A DNA stretch of 64,000 nt, from NCBI RefSeq assembly GCF_018966525.1, contig NZ_CP076607.1, positions 5,704,001 through 5,768,000 on the forward strand, written 5' to 3'. Below, piece after piece: positions 54,397 through 63,937 of the stretch. The translations under genes were made by a program, and so were the position numbers. The notes beneath the pieces were generated by a model. It had not been told where the DNA came from and searched no databases. It was given only the letters and a program-made list of their open reading frames with translations. Source of the stretch: Paenibacillus sophorae. GTDB lineage: Bacteria; Bacillota; Bacilli; Paenibacillales; Paenibacillaceae. Each line of letters begins with the position of its first letter. Position 1 is the stretch's first letter.

Positions 54397-55115
54397 GTTG
54401 CCTTCACAATCCGCTCAGGGAGCATGACCGAATTCACATATGCCCCAATTTCTTTGTAGTGTTGCTCAATGAAAAAGTGTCCCCCTTCAAAAAACAGGTA
54501 CTCACATTTATGAGACGTAAATGCTTGCCAGCCGATGATTTCTTGAGGATACAAATCATCAGCTTTGCCGTTTAAGACGGTGAACGCTATGTCAAGCGGC
54601 TGTTGTGGCAGCCGGAATGAATAGGTCGATAGCATTCGATAATCGGCACGGATGATCGGCAAAAACATCTCCAGCAAGTTCCGGTCAGCAAAAATCTCCT
54701 CCGCCGTTCCACCAAGCAGGCGTAATTCTTCAATAAATTCAGCTTCAGAAAGCAGATGCATCTGCTTTATTGGACGAGCGGATTGAGGCGACCGGCGCCC
54801 CGATAGGAACAGATGCTTTGGTACCGAATGGCCTTCTTCAATCAGTTTTCGTGTCGCCTCAAAAGCAATGCTTGCACCCATGCTGTGCCCAAAGAGCGCA
54901 TATGGCATGTCTATCCTATGGCGTACAATCTGTTCATACACGTCTTCCAGACACTCATCGAATGTTTCGCAATGAGGTTCGTATAAGCGGATGCCTCGTC
55001 CGGCTAGCTCGAGAGGTACCCATTCAATCATCGGATGAATTGAAGGTTTCCACTTCATATACATGCTGGTCGAACCGCCAGCATACGGCAGGCAAAACAC
55101 TTTCATATTATGCAT
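54393..55115 (-). CDS. Type II thioesterase
   Basis: The 240-residue alpha/beta-hydrolase matches the external thioesterases of NRPS and PKS operons: LPYAGGSTSMY near the start, ELAGRGIRLYEP, the nucleophile elbow FGHSMGASIAFE (~78), an Asp in NGKADDLYP and the His in FEGGHFF. Such enzymes remove misprimed or stalled acyl groups from carrier domains. Because no integrated thioesterase is found in this pathway, it may also take part in release, but that is inference. The ATG at 55115 follows GGAGGAGG and overlaps the end of the NRPS gene by eight bases. Further upstream in-frame starts are less well placed. Confidence 0.92.
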   Translation of the reverse strand: MHNMKVFCLPYAGGSTSMYMKWKPSIHPMIEWVPLELAGRGIRLYEPHCETFDECLEDVYEQIVRHRIDMPYALFGHSMGASIAFEATRKLIEEGHSVPKHLFLSGRRSPQSARPIKQMHLLSEAEFIEELRLLGGTAEEIFADRNLLEMFLPIIRADYRMLSTYSFRLPQQPLDIAFTVLNGKADDLYPQEIIGWQAFTSHKCEYLFFEGGHFFIEQHYKEIGAYVNSVMLPERIVKAT

Positions 55116-58100
55116 GTGGCCTCCTCCAAATCGAAAGTTTTTCGGAGGGATGGTTTGCGATAAATTCAAGTCCCGAGAGAATTTGCTCTAAGATCCGATC
55201 AGCCGTTGCAGCAAAAAACAATCGTCTTCGATATTCCAGAACCAGCATCAGGCTGGACTCTCCTCGATACGCTTCGAGGCGCAGGTCAAAACGCATCATG
55301 ATGTCATCATCATCTCGGATCTCTCGAACGCTGAAACCGACCTTATTAAAATCGAACGAGTTATTCTCAACCCAAACCATCGTGGTGTCGAAGTAGCCAT
55401 CGGACCATCCTCCGTCTTGCTCCGCCTGTTCTTCGTACATTTGAATGGCCGGATAATCACGCTTCGTATACGCTTGCCGCGAATTTTGTTGTGTCTGCGC
55501 CAAGAGCTCGGCAACCGTACACTCCGCAGCCACCTGTTGTGGTATCGGGATGGTATCAAACAGGAGACCCACAATTTGATCAAATCCCGGTTTATCACGG
55601 TCTGTAACGAGCGAAAGTAGGAAGAATTCATCCTGTCCAAATTGCTTAGACAGGGCGAGCGTAAAGGCAGCTTGGCAAATGTTGTATTCGCTCACGCCGT
55701 ATGTTTTAGAGAGGGCGACGATTTTCGAAAGCAGGCTCTCCTCCAGATGTAGCGTGAGGCGCTTCCCTGTTTCCGGCCTTACCTCTGCCAAACAGCTCGC
55801 TTCCGGACTCCGCAAGCGTTTCGCCCCTTGTGCGAACTCGCTCTCCCATTCCGTCTTCTGAGCAAGAGCAGCCGCACTTTCCGCCCGTGCCAAACGGTGC
55901 CGGATGTATTCCGGGTAGTGCATGCCGACCGGTTCCAACGGCTGTCCGAGATAGAGACTGACAAACTCTCGTAAGATCAACTCTTTCGAAGTGAAATCCG
56001 CAGAGATCGTGTGGTTGTCAAAGAAGATGTAGTGTCGGCGCGGGTTCACTGTCAGCACTTGCATTCTGAACATCGGCTCTTGATCGAGAGCAAATGGACG
56101 AACGAATTGACGCCAATTCTCCGCAACCTCCTCATCGTTCGTGTAACCGCTATGGAACTCAATAGCTGCCGACGGGTTGCTCATGAAAATTAAACCTTCC
56201 GATTCATCCAAGATTACGTTTGCTTTCATTATCCAGTGACGATCGCAGACGGCCTGGAACGCAGCTTCGGCACGTTCTGTATCCAACTCTCCTTCCACGA
56301 CTGAGCGATACGGCATGTTAAACACGACAGATAACGGCATTTGGCTGTTTTGGCGATAGATCCGCTGATGCTCGGACAGAGCCGGCACATGCATCCCGAT
56401 CTCTGCGGCTACACTCTCGATACGCCAAACGCTGCTTTCTCGGGCTTGTTGATACAGTTTAGTGAATTCTTCCAACACAGAACCTGCGAAAATCGCGGTG
56501 AACGGCAGTTCCACATCGGTCTCCGTTTTGATCTTTGAGACCAATCGCATTGCTTTCAAGGAAGTCCCGCCGAGTTTAAAGAACTCATGCTGCAAACCGA
56601 TGCTCGACTCCTCCAGATCAAGGACGTCCGCCCATAGTTTCGCGAGCAGGCGCTGGTCGTCCGTTTGTGGAGCAACAAACTCGATTTGGTTAGATGTATT
56701 CCTTTCGGGTACCGGGAGCGCTTTTCGATTGACTTTGCCGTTGAGGAGTAAAGGCAACACGTCCAAGTTCATCCAGTAGGCCGGCACCATGTGGCCAGGC
56801 AGGACAGACTGGATTGCAAGCTGCAACTCCGCCAATTCGATGCCCGGTTTCAACACCACATACGCACAGAGCTGCTTACCTTGCGACCTCCCCCATTGGC
56901 CAGCCACGACTACCGTTTCCCGCACCATCTCCGTGGTCAAGAGCGCGTGTTCGATCTCGCTCAATTCGATGCGCATGCCGTTGATCTTGACCTGATGATC
57001 TCTGCGCCCTAAGAATTCCAGAGTGCCATCCGCGAGTTCACGTACGAGATCACCTGTTTTATACATGCGTTTTCCCGGTTCCTCTGCGAACATGTCAGGC
57101 AAAAAGGCAGCTGCCGTCTTCACGGGGTCTCCCAGATATCCGCGGCCAACCCCTATCCCACCGACATACAACTCGCCGACAACGCCTCTGGGAACTTGAT
57201 TCAACTGCTCATTAAGTACATAGAGCCGCATCCCCCGGATCGTTCCGCTAATTGGAATCGCAGAACGTTTCAGTGAAGCAACGTTCGGCACGAAATGATG
57301 GGTCACGTCATCCGAGCATTCTGTTGGGCCGTATGCGTTGATGATTGGGATGTCCGGGTAGAATCGGAACCATCGACGACAAAGCTCAGAGAGCAACTGT
57401 TCACCATTTAACATCATCCAGCGCAACGGCAATGTGCCTGTGGCGCCGCGTGACTCTTCGATCTCATCAAGCAACACGATCAGATGGCTCGGCACTGTTT
57501 CAAACACCGTGACGTCATGCGCGCGAATCTCCTCGAGTAGCGGCTTCGGCTGCCATGCTGTGACGCCTTTGAAAATAATGGTAGTTCCGCCAGCCACGAG
57601 TGCCGTGAGAAATTGCCAAACGGAAACGTCAAAACTCTGCGTCGCTGTTTCAGCTACTCTATCAAAGCTAGTGAGATTCAGATCGGTGACTTTCGCACGC
57701 AGATGATTAAGCATCCCTTGATGCTCTACCATCGCGCCTTTCGGTTTCCCAGTCGAACCTGAGGTAAAGATAACGTAGGCGAGGTTGGCCGGTACAACCG
57801 ATATCCCAGGGTTTTCCGCCGAATGGCCGCTTTCCAGCAAATCTTCAATCAGAACAATTTGCACATTTTCACCGGCAATCGCACGGGCAACCTCTACGTA
57901 TTGAGCTTCCGTGACGATCAAGCGGCTTTTGCTTTCCTCCAGGATCGTGCGAATCCGTTCATCCGGAAGGGCAGGGTCCACCGGCACGTAAGCTAGGGCT
58001 GACTTAAACACGCCAATCATTGAAGCGAGGAATTCAAGTTCGCGATCCAACCACAGCGTGACCAGTGCTTCTTCGGGCAGCCCTTGTTCGAGCAGGCCGT

Positions 58101-59703
58101 TAGCTACGCGATTCGCCCAAGCGTTCAGTTCGGAATAGGTGAGCGTACGATCCTCACAGATGGCCGCCATTGCATGCGGTGTTTGTCGCACCTGTTCTTC
58201 AAACACTTTAGTAAAGATAAGATCCTCTTCGGCCACCACTGGACCGTGATGTTTTGCTAGCGCCTTCGCTCGTTCCGTTTCATCCAAAAGCTGAATTGCG
58301 GCGATTTCCCGATCCGGATCTTCAATCAGCTGGCGAGTGATGAATTGAAAGTGCTGCACCATCTGTTGGATGGTTTCCGCTTTGAACAAGGAGGAGTTGT
58401 ACTCCAAGCGGAACTGCATTTCGTTGTTCTCTTCCGTCATGTACAATTCAAGATCAAAGTTAGCCACTTCTCGCTCGAACGAGTAGGCACTGATCTTCAG
58501 ATCTTGGAACTGCGACGCGGTTTTCTTCATATTGATCATTGAGAACATGACGTCAAAAAGCGGATTGCGGTTGATGTTTCTGGTGACGCCCGTTTTTTCG
58601 ACTAACGTCTCAAACGGATAATCTTGTGAATCAATCGCCGAATGGACCGTTTCACGCAATTCCTTTATGTATGTTACGAATTTCTTCGAAGCCTCGGGCT
58701 GGCTGCGAAGGGCAATCGTGTTGACGAACAGCCCTACGAGTTCTTGCAACTTCGGGTGGCGTCGCCCGGCGATCGGAGAGCCGACCACGATATCGTTTTG
58801 TCCCGAATATTTAGCAAGCAAGATGGAGAGCACCCCGAGAAATAGTGTATAATCGGTCACGCTACATTGCTTGGCCAGACGTTTGAGTGATTCCGTGTCT
58901 TGCCGAGAAAAAGCAAATTCATGATGAGCTCCCACAGGGGCTAGAATGTCCGGGCGCGGAAAGTCGGTAGGCAAATCCAGAATGGGCACGTCCGATGCAA
59001 ACATGTTTAGCCAAAACTTCTCTTGCTTTTTCACCGCTTCCGATGCAAACCATTGCTCTTGCCAAACGGCATAATCCCGGTATCGCAATTGCAGAGGCGG
59101 AAGTACCACCTCATTGTAGAACGCCATCAAATCACGCAAGATGACTTGTAGAGAGGTGCCATCTGCTATGATGTGGTGGACATCAAGAAGCAGAAGATGG
59201 CGGTCAGTGCCTACTTCCGCCAGCGCAATGCGGGCCAGCGACGGCTTAGCAAGATCGAAGGGACGACTGAAGCGTTTCATCAGTTCCTGGATTTCCTTTT
59301 CCTCGACCTCCACATACTGTATCGGAATCGAAACGTCCAGATCCGTAAATTGAACGATCTCTTGATCGACCATGCGAACCCCGGTCCTGAGGCACTCATG
59401 GCGTTCGACCAGTTGATTCACCGCCGTTTGAAAACGCTGAGTGTCAACCTCCCCTTCAATGTACATGGCGAGCGGAAGGTTGTAGGCGACCGATTGTGAG
59501 TCCATCTGGTGCAAAAGGAACATTCTTTTTTGTGCAAAGGAAGCCGGATAGTACGGGCGGTCCGCTATCCTTGCGATTTCATAGTCGCCTCGATTTACGC
59601 CCGTCGCTTGTTTTGCGACAGGCTCTCCGGACTGCTTTGGGGCAGTCTGGTTCATGAGTTTTTTTAAAAGTTGAGATTTCGCCGTGTCACTCGTAGTTTT
59701 CAT
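55108..59703 (-). CDS. NRPS: C-A-PCP-C* (diamino-acid type adenylation domain)
   Basis: The 1,531-residue protein has a condensation domain (HHIIADGTS ~179), an adenylation domain (FTSGSTGKPKG ~650), a carrier (FFKLGGTSLKAM ~1044) and a final condensation-like domain (~1105-1531). In the last one the HHxxxDG motif is changed to HTISADF (~1234), so the catalytic second His is Thr. The A-domain code reads D-V-W-E-M-N-A-D-D-K. The W-E and A-D-D positions resemble the diaminobutyrate code of syringomycin synthetase as I recall it, so Dap made by SbnA/SbnB is the best guess. It starts one base inside the PKS stop (TAATG), which implies translational coupling and that it acts right after the PKS. 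Confidence 0.9.
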   Translation of the reverse strand: MKTTSDTAKSQLLKKLMNQTAPKQSGEPVAKQATGVNRGDYEIARIADRPYYPASFAQKRMFLLHQMDSQSVAYNLPLAMYIEGEVDTQRFQTAVNQLVERHECLRTGVRMVDQEIVQFTDLDVSIPIQYVEVEEKEIQELMKRFSRPFDLAKPSLARIALAEVGTDRHLLLLDVHHIIADGTSLQVILRDLMAFYNEVVLPPLQLRYRDYAVWQEQWFASEAVKKQEKFWLNMFASDVPILDLPTDFPRPDILAPVGAHHEFAFSRQDTESLKRLAKQCSVTDYTLFLGVLSILLAKYSGQNDIVVGSPIAGRRHPKLQELVGLFVNTIALRSQPEASKKFVTYIKELRETVHSAIDSQDYPFETLVEKTGVTRNINRNPLFDVMFSMINMKKTASQFQDLKISAYSFEREVANFDLELYMTEENNEMQFRLEYNSSLFKAETIQQMVQHFQFITRQLIEDPDREIAAIQLLDETERAKALAKHHGPVVAEEDLIFTKVFEEQVRQTPHAMAAICEDRTLTYSELNAWANRVANGLLEQGLPEEALVTLWLDRELEFLASMIGVFKSALAYVPVDPALPDERIRTILEESKSRLIVTEAQYVEVARAIAGENVQIVLIEDLLESGHSAENPGISVVPANLAYVIFTSGSTGKPKGAMVEHQGMLNHLRAKVTDLNLTSFDRVAETATQSFDVSVWQFLTALVAGGTTIIFKGVTAWQPKPLLEEIRAHDVTVFETVPSHLIVLLDEIEESRGATGTLPLRWMMLNGEQLLSELCRRWFRFYPDIPIINAYGPTECSDDVTHHFVPNVASLKRSAIPISGTIRGMRLYVLNEQLNQVPRGVVGELYVGGIGVGRGYLGDPVKTAAAFLPDMFAEEPGKRMYKTGDLVRELADGTLEFLGRRDHQVKINGMRIELSEIEHALLTTEMVRETVVVAGQWGRSQGKQLCAYVVLKPGIELAELQLAIQSVLPGHMVPAYWMNLDVLPLLLNGKVNRKALPVPERNTSNQIEFVAPQTDDQRLLAKLWADVLDLEESSIGLQHEFFKLGGTSLKAMRLVSKIKTETDVELPFTAIFAGSVLEEFTKLYQQARESSVWRIESVAAEIGMHVPALSEHQRIYRQNSQMPLSVVFNMPYRSVVEGELDTERAEAAFQAVCDRHWIMKANVILDESEGLIFMSNPSAAIEFHSGYTNDEEVAENWRQFVRPFALDQEPMFRMQVLTVNPRRHYIFFDNHTISADFTSKELILREFVSLYLGQPLEPVGMHYPEYIRHRLARAESAAALAQKTEWESEFAQGAKRLRSPEASCLAEVRPETGKRLTLHLEESLLSKIVALSKTYGVSEYNICQAAFTLALSKQFGQDEFFLLSLVTDRDKPGFDQIVGLLFDTIPIPQQVAAECTVAELLAQTQQNSRQAYTKRDYPAIQMYEEQAEQDGGWSDGYFDTTMVWVENNSFDFNKVGFSVREIRDDDDIMMRFDLRLEAYRGESSLMLVLEYRRRLFFAATADRILEQILSGLEFIANHPSEKLSIWRRPHA

Positions 59704-62700
59704 TACTCATTCACTCCGATCAAGAGAGTCGCTAGCGTTTGTTGTACCTCTTCCGCCTCTTCTTCCGTCAATGTATCGAGCTTATCCAAAACTTGGGATG
59801 CCAAGCTTCCGATCGTTGGGGATTCAAAGAGGTTACTCACCGACACTTCCACTTTGAAAATCGACTTAATGCGTCCGAGCAGTTGAATGCCCATGAGGGA
59901 GTTGCCTCCAAGCTCGAAAAAATCGTCTTCCCGACCGATTGGACTGACCTGGAAGAGATCTTGCCAGATCTCGGCAATAATCATCTCCAGTTCGTTTTCC
60001 GGTTCGACATAATCATTTTTGATATTGCGTCGCTCTTGGTACGCTTTCGGTTTGGCAACGGGCGCCTGTTCCGCATGACGCACCGGCATCGAAGCGCCCG
60101 CGTTCAGGCTGTATGTCTGCCGATCGAACGAGTAAAGCGGGAGATCTACTTTGACTCGGGTCTCTTCGTTATAAAGGGAGGACCAGTCCATCTGAAGGCC
60201 GGCCGACCACAAGGTACCGAGGGCTCCCATTAGGCGGGCGGCATCTCCCTGCTTCTCGCGAACAGACGGCAAGACAGGTACCGCCGAAGCGTTCTTTAGG
60301 GTTTGCCGAGCCAACGAGGTCAGTACTTGTCCAGGTCCGACCTCGACAAAATGCGTGAAGCCTTCGCCTTCCAAAAACTCGATCATCGAAGCGAACCGCA
60401 CAGCTTCTCGCAGGTGTAGGGCCCAATACTGCGAGGAGCAGGCTTGCTCTTGCGTGATCCACGTTCCCGTCACATTGGACAGAAACGGTTTCGCAGGCGG
60501 TGTAAGGCGAATACCGCGAACCAATTCGGTAAACGACGCCAAAATTGGTTCCATCATCGCGGAGTGAAACGCGTGCGACGTATGGAGCATCGTCGAGCTG
60601 ATGCCTTCAGCTTCAAGCGAAGCCTTGAACGCTTCTACCGCAGTAGTCGGTCCGGAAACCACACAGCTGCTTTTACTGTTGATCGCAGCGATATCAAGGT
60701 CCAGATGCTGGTTCAATCGCGGCAATAAATCGTGTTCCGCCAAAGCAACTGACAGCATCGACCCTCTCGGTAATCCTTGCATCAAACGCCCACGATGCGT
60801 CACCAGTGCCAGCGCGTCTTGCAATGACATAACGCCGGCCAGTGTCGCCGCCACGTATTCTCCGATGCTATGCCCAAGCATCGCGGCCGGTTCCATCCCC
60901 CAGGACAGCAGCAGCCGGGCCAAGGAATACTCTACAACGAAGAGGGCCGGTTGCGCGATGGCAGTGTTCCTCAATTCTGCCGCCGCTTTCTCCTCTTCTT
61001 CAGGCTCTGCGAAAATCAAACGTTTGATGTCTTGTCCCTCCAAGTGCGGACGCAGCATATCACAGCACGCATCAAACTCGCGCCTGAAAGTCGGTTCGGA
61101 AGCGTAGATCTCGCGTGCCATTCCCACATGTTGAGAGCCTTGTCCGCTGAACATCCAAACCATCTGCGACGCCTGATCGGCCGCCTCAAGGCGCTGGGAT
61201 CCGTCGGCTAGTTGCGCGATCGCTTCCTCGACAGTACGGCCTACAACCGCTCGACGATATTCGAATTCCCGGCGGCCCGTTTGCAAGGTAAATGCAACGT
61301 CAGCCAGATCGGTATCTTTGTTCGTTTCCAAAAACTTTTGAAGCTCTAAAGCGTAGCGCAAGACTGAATCTTTTGTCTTGGCCGAGATCATCAAAGTATG
61401 CGCGCGACGCTGCGATGGTGTGCTTTTGACAGGAGTCGGCGCTTCCGATAGCACCATATGGACGTTGGTGCCTCCGATCCCAAAGGAGCTAATCCCGGCA
61501 AAACGCGTGTCTTGGCCGATTTTCCACGGAGCGATTCGCGTATTAACGAAAAAGGGGCTGTGCTCAAAGTCGATATTCGGATTCGGCGTTGAATAATGAA
61601 GACTCGCCGGGATGCACTCGTTTTTAAGCGACAACGCCACTTTGATCAAGCCGGCAATGCCGGCAGCCGAATTTAAATGCCCCAAGTTGCTTTTCAACGA
61701 ACCGATCGCGCAATAACCGACACGATCCGTATGCTGCCGAAATGCTTTGGTCAAAGCAGTGATCTCGATTGGATCACCGAGCGGCGTCCCCGTGCCGTGC
61801 GCCTCTACATAAGAAATCTCGCTCGGATCGACACCCGCTATGTACAACGCTTCGCTGATCACGGCCGCCTGCTTGTCGACGCTAGGAGCCGTATAGCCGA
61901 TCTTTTCCGATCCGTCATTGTTGATCGCACTACCGCGAATCACCGAATAGATGCGGTCATTGTCTTCGATCGCGTCTTCCAAGCGCTTCAACAAAACGAC
62001 GCCAACGCCGGTACCTTCGACCGTCCCTTCGGCTTTCGCATCAAACGGGCGGCAATGTCCGTCTGATGAGAGCACCATGCCTTTCTGATAGACGTAGCCT
62101 CTCTTGTGTGGAAAACTGACCGACGCACCGCCGGCGAGCGCCATGTCGCATTCGCCGTTCAGCAAACTTTGACAAGCCATATGCACAGCCACCAGGGAAC
62201 TGGAGCAAGCCGTCTGTACGGAAATGCTAGGGCCGGACAAATTCAGCTTAAACGACACGCGCGTAGCAATATAATCTTTGTCGTTGCCAAGCATCAGTTG
62301 ATACGAATCATTTTCTCGCAGCAGGCGGGGATTTTGGGTGAGATTATGCAACAGATACGTGCTCATCCCTCCGGCCCCGAATACGCCAATCGCTCTCGAT
62401 TCCGTATCCAGATTCATCCCCGCATCCTCGATCGCACTCCAGCAGCATTCGAGAAAGAGACGGTGTTGCGGATCGACCATCGTCGCTTCGGCCGGGGAGA
62501 TTCCGAAAAAGCCGGCATCAAAAGCTTCTGGATCATCAATGATGCCTTTTGCCCGGACGTAGTTGGGATGTCCTAGAAGTTCCGGGTCTTCTCCGTCAGC
62601 CAACAATTCCTCGTCAGTAAGTCGGGTGATGCATTCCGTTTCCGTAATAAGCCGTTGCCAGAATTCCTGTGTGTTTCGCGCCTTTGGAAAATATCCGGAT

Positions 62701-62744
62701 AGTCCAACAATTGCAATCGAATTCTCATGATTTTCCTGACTCAT
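59703..62744 (-). CDS. Type I polyketide synthase module KS-AT-ACP
   Basis: The 1,013-residue protein starts with a ketosynthase (TACSSS active-site Cys ~178, EAHGTGTPLGDP and GHLN histidines). An acyltransferase follows (GHSIGEYVAA ~626), whose HAFHS motif (~725) predicts malonyl-CoA. It ends with an acyl carrier (FFELGGNSLMG ~947). No reductive or methylation domains are present, so it would add one unreduced two-carbon unit. The KS keeps its Cys and is not a KSQ loading domain, so it needs an acyl starter from elsewhere; none is encoded to its right in this window. The ATG at 62744 has GGAGGT six bases upstream. It is the first gene of the operon. Confidence 0.93.
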   Translation of the reverse strand: MSQENHENSIAIVGLSGYFPKARNTQEFWQRLITETECITRLTDEELLADGEDPELLGHPNYVRAKGIIDDPEAFDAGFFGISPAEATMVDPQHRLFLECCWSAIEDAGMNLDTESRAIGVFGAGGMSTYLLHNLTQNPRLLRENDSYQLMLGNDKDYIATRVSFKLNLSGPSISVQTACSSSLVAVHMACQSLLNGECDMALAGGASVSFPHKRGYVYQKGMVLSSDGHCRPFDAKAEGTVEGTGVGVVLLKRLEDAIEDNDRIYSVIRGSAINNDGSEKIGYTAPSVDKQAAVISEALYIAGVDPSEISYVEAHGTGTPLGDPIEITALTKAFRQHTDRVGYCAIGSLKSNLGHLNSAAGIAGLIKVALSLKNECIPASLHYSTPNPNIDFEHSPFFVNTRIAPWKIGQDTRFAGISSFGIGGTNVHMVLSEAPTPVKSTPSQRRAHTLMISAKTKDSVLRYALELQKFLETNKDTDLADVAFTLQTGRREFEYRRAVVGRTVEEAIAQLADGSQRLEAADQASQMVWMFSGQGSQHVGMAREIYASEPTFRREFDACCDMLRPHLEGQDIKRLIFAEPEEEEKAAAELRNTAIAQPALFVVEYSLARLLLSWGMEPAAMLGHSIGEYVAATLAGVMSLQDALALVTHRGRLMQGLPRGSMLSVALAEHDLLPRLNQHLDLDIAAINSKSSCVVSGPTTAVEAFKASLEAEGISSTMLHTSHAFHSAMMEPILASFTELVRGIRLTPPAKPFLSNVTGTWITQEQACSSQYWALHLREAVRFASMIEFLEGEGFTHFVEVGPGQVLTSLARQTLKNASAVPVLPSVREKQGDAARLMGALGTLWSAGLQMDWSSLYNEETRVKVDLPLYSFDRQTYSLNAGASMPVRHAEQAPVAKPKAYQERRNIKNDYVEPENELEMIIAEIWQDLFQVSPIGREDDFFELGGNSLMGIQLLGRIKSIFKVEVSVSNLFESPTIGSLASQVLDKLDTLTEEEAEEVQQTLATLLIGVNE

Positions 62745-63547
62745 TAGTACCTCCGCTCCCAGTGAATTTTGAGGATCATTATTGAGCTGAATATTCTGGT
62801 GATTTTCATAATTGGCGCCCCGGACTCTTCGCTGTAATTCAATGATTTAAACTTTGGTTTTTGTAACGCTGACATTGGAAAATTCCTATTACCCAGAAGA
62901 TATACCTGTTAAAAAGATATTTTCTGCAATTATGGGGCATTGCTAAAAAGTCAATCGGCTATTGCAATTTTTAAGTAATTTTATTACAATTATGTAATAA
63001 ACTACAATTTGAAATGATTTGCATAAGTTATTTTCATACTATCATCTCAAATAATACCAAAGAAACATTAACATAAATTCATAATACTGTAAACGAACTT
63101 CCTCAACCACGGCCTAATAAAATATCATTTCGTATCCTTTTATGTAAATCTAACTATTATTTAAAGCGCATCTGAGTTTATATTTCTGTCTCTCGTTCCA
63201 TACCCGATGCGTTCCAGAAGCTTGATTTTTGTATTCGGACCTTAGGTGAAAGCGTTTGTATAGGGAAACAGAAATAGGTAAGGGTTTCGTTACGCCAATA
63301 GCCAATATGATTAGAATTAGCTTAGGGAACTCAGTTGCGGCTTTTCAAGACTCTTGTGCCTGTATCACTTGCGAAGACGTTTATTGAGCACGTAAGCTTT
63401 ACGAATCTACTCATCCTCTTCCAGCAGAGCCTTTACGTGATTAATTTGGCAATCTATCAGCGCTTCTTGAGCACGCAAAAGATGCCAATTCAGAAGACAA
63501 AGCGGCCGCCATACTCCTGAACTATTCGGACGTCCTCTTTTGCCCGG
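62745..63547. other. AT-rich leader and promoter region of the PKS/NRPS operon
   Basis: About 800 bases with no supported gene. The ~235 bases before the PKS start are very AT-rich and contain the palindrome at 62981-63000. A weak minus-strand promoter-like pair (TTGTAG and TAATAA) overlaps it. A forward frame at 63335-63520 has no convincing ribosome binding site or homology. I saw no known riboswitch here. Confidence 0.5.
62981..63000. promoter_or_regulatory. Candidate operator palindrome upstream of the PKS/NRPS operon
   Basis: TTATTACA-ATTA-TGTAATAA has perfect 8-base arms and a 4-base centre, about 240 bases upstream of the first PKS codon. Its size and symmetry fit a dimeric regulator site. 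No regulator gene is encoded beside the operon, so the factor is unknown. Confidence 0.4.
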
Positions 63548-63937
63548 CTAAGCCCGCTGAAATAAAAACAGGCCTCGAAGGGTCAATTGGACTGCCCCCG
63601 TTTTGGTTACCATAACTTTGCAGATATCCAGCATGATCGATTGAATGAGGGCGGCCATAGCGCTGGAATAGGCATGGACCTTCATCAACTGCTTAAGCGT
63701 GACGATACGGCGATAAAAAAATAGCGTAAGCGCCCTGCGTAACGAAGATCTGGGGTTTCGATGTATCGCATCCCTGTTAGCGGACCGGATATTAATATAT
63801 TTCTCGGTGATCTTCTCGATCACATTGGCTTTCGCGCTTTTTATCGTATAGACCACCCGATTGCCGGCAGCGGCTTTTCGGGCAAACATCGCTTCTCTTT
63901 CTGTAGCCTTTACCTTAAATATGGATTCATTGATCAT
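63548..63937 (-). CDS. Doubtful hypothetical protein, 129 residues
   Basis: A frame from an ATG at 63937 runs 129 codons on the minus strand. The product is basic, with a coiled or helical middle (AKANVIEKITEKYINI) and a moderately hydrophobic end (MAALIQSIMLDICKVMV). A GGA-A-GGAG stretch lies just before the ATG but is closely spaced. No family is recognised, and it lies at the edge of the window in sequence that may be decayed. It could equally be chance. Confidence 0.3.
   Translation of the reverse strand: MINESIFKVKATEREAMFARKAAAGNRVVYTIKSAKANVIEKITEKYINIRSANRDAIHRNPRSSLRRALTLFFYRRIVTLKQLMKVHAYSSAMAALIQSIMLDICKVMVTKTGAVQLTLRGLFLFQRA

Noticed and set aside
63335..63520. Forward 61-codon frame near the right edge
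   Set aside because: No ribosome binding site, no recognisable motif and an AT-rich start; probably chance.
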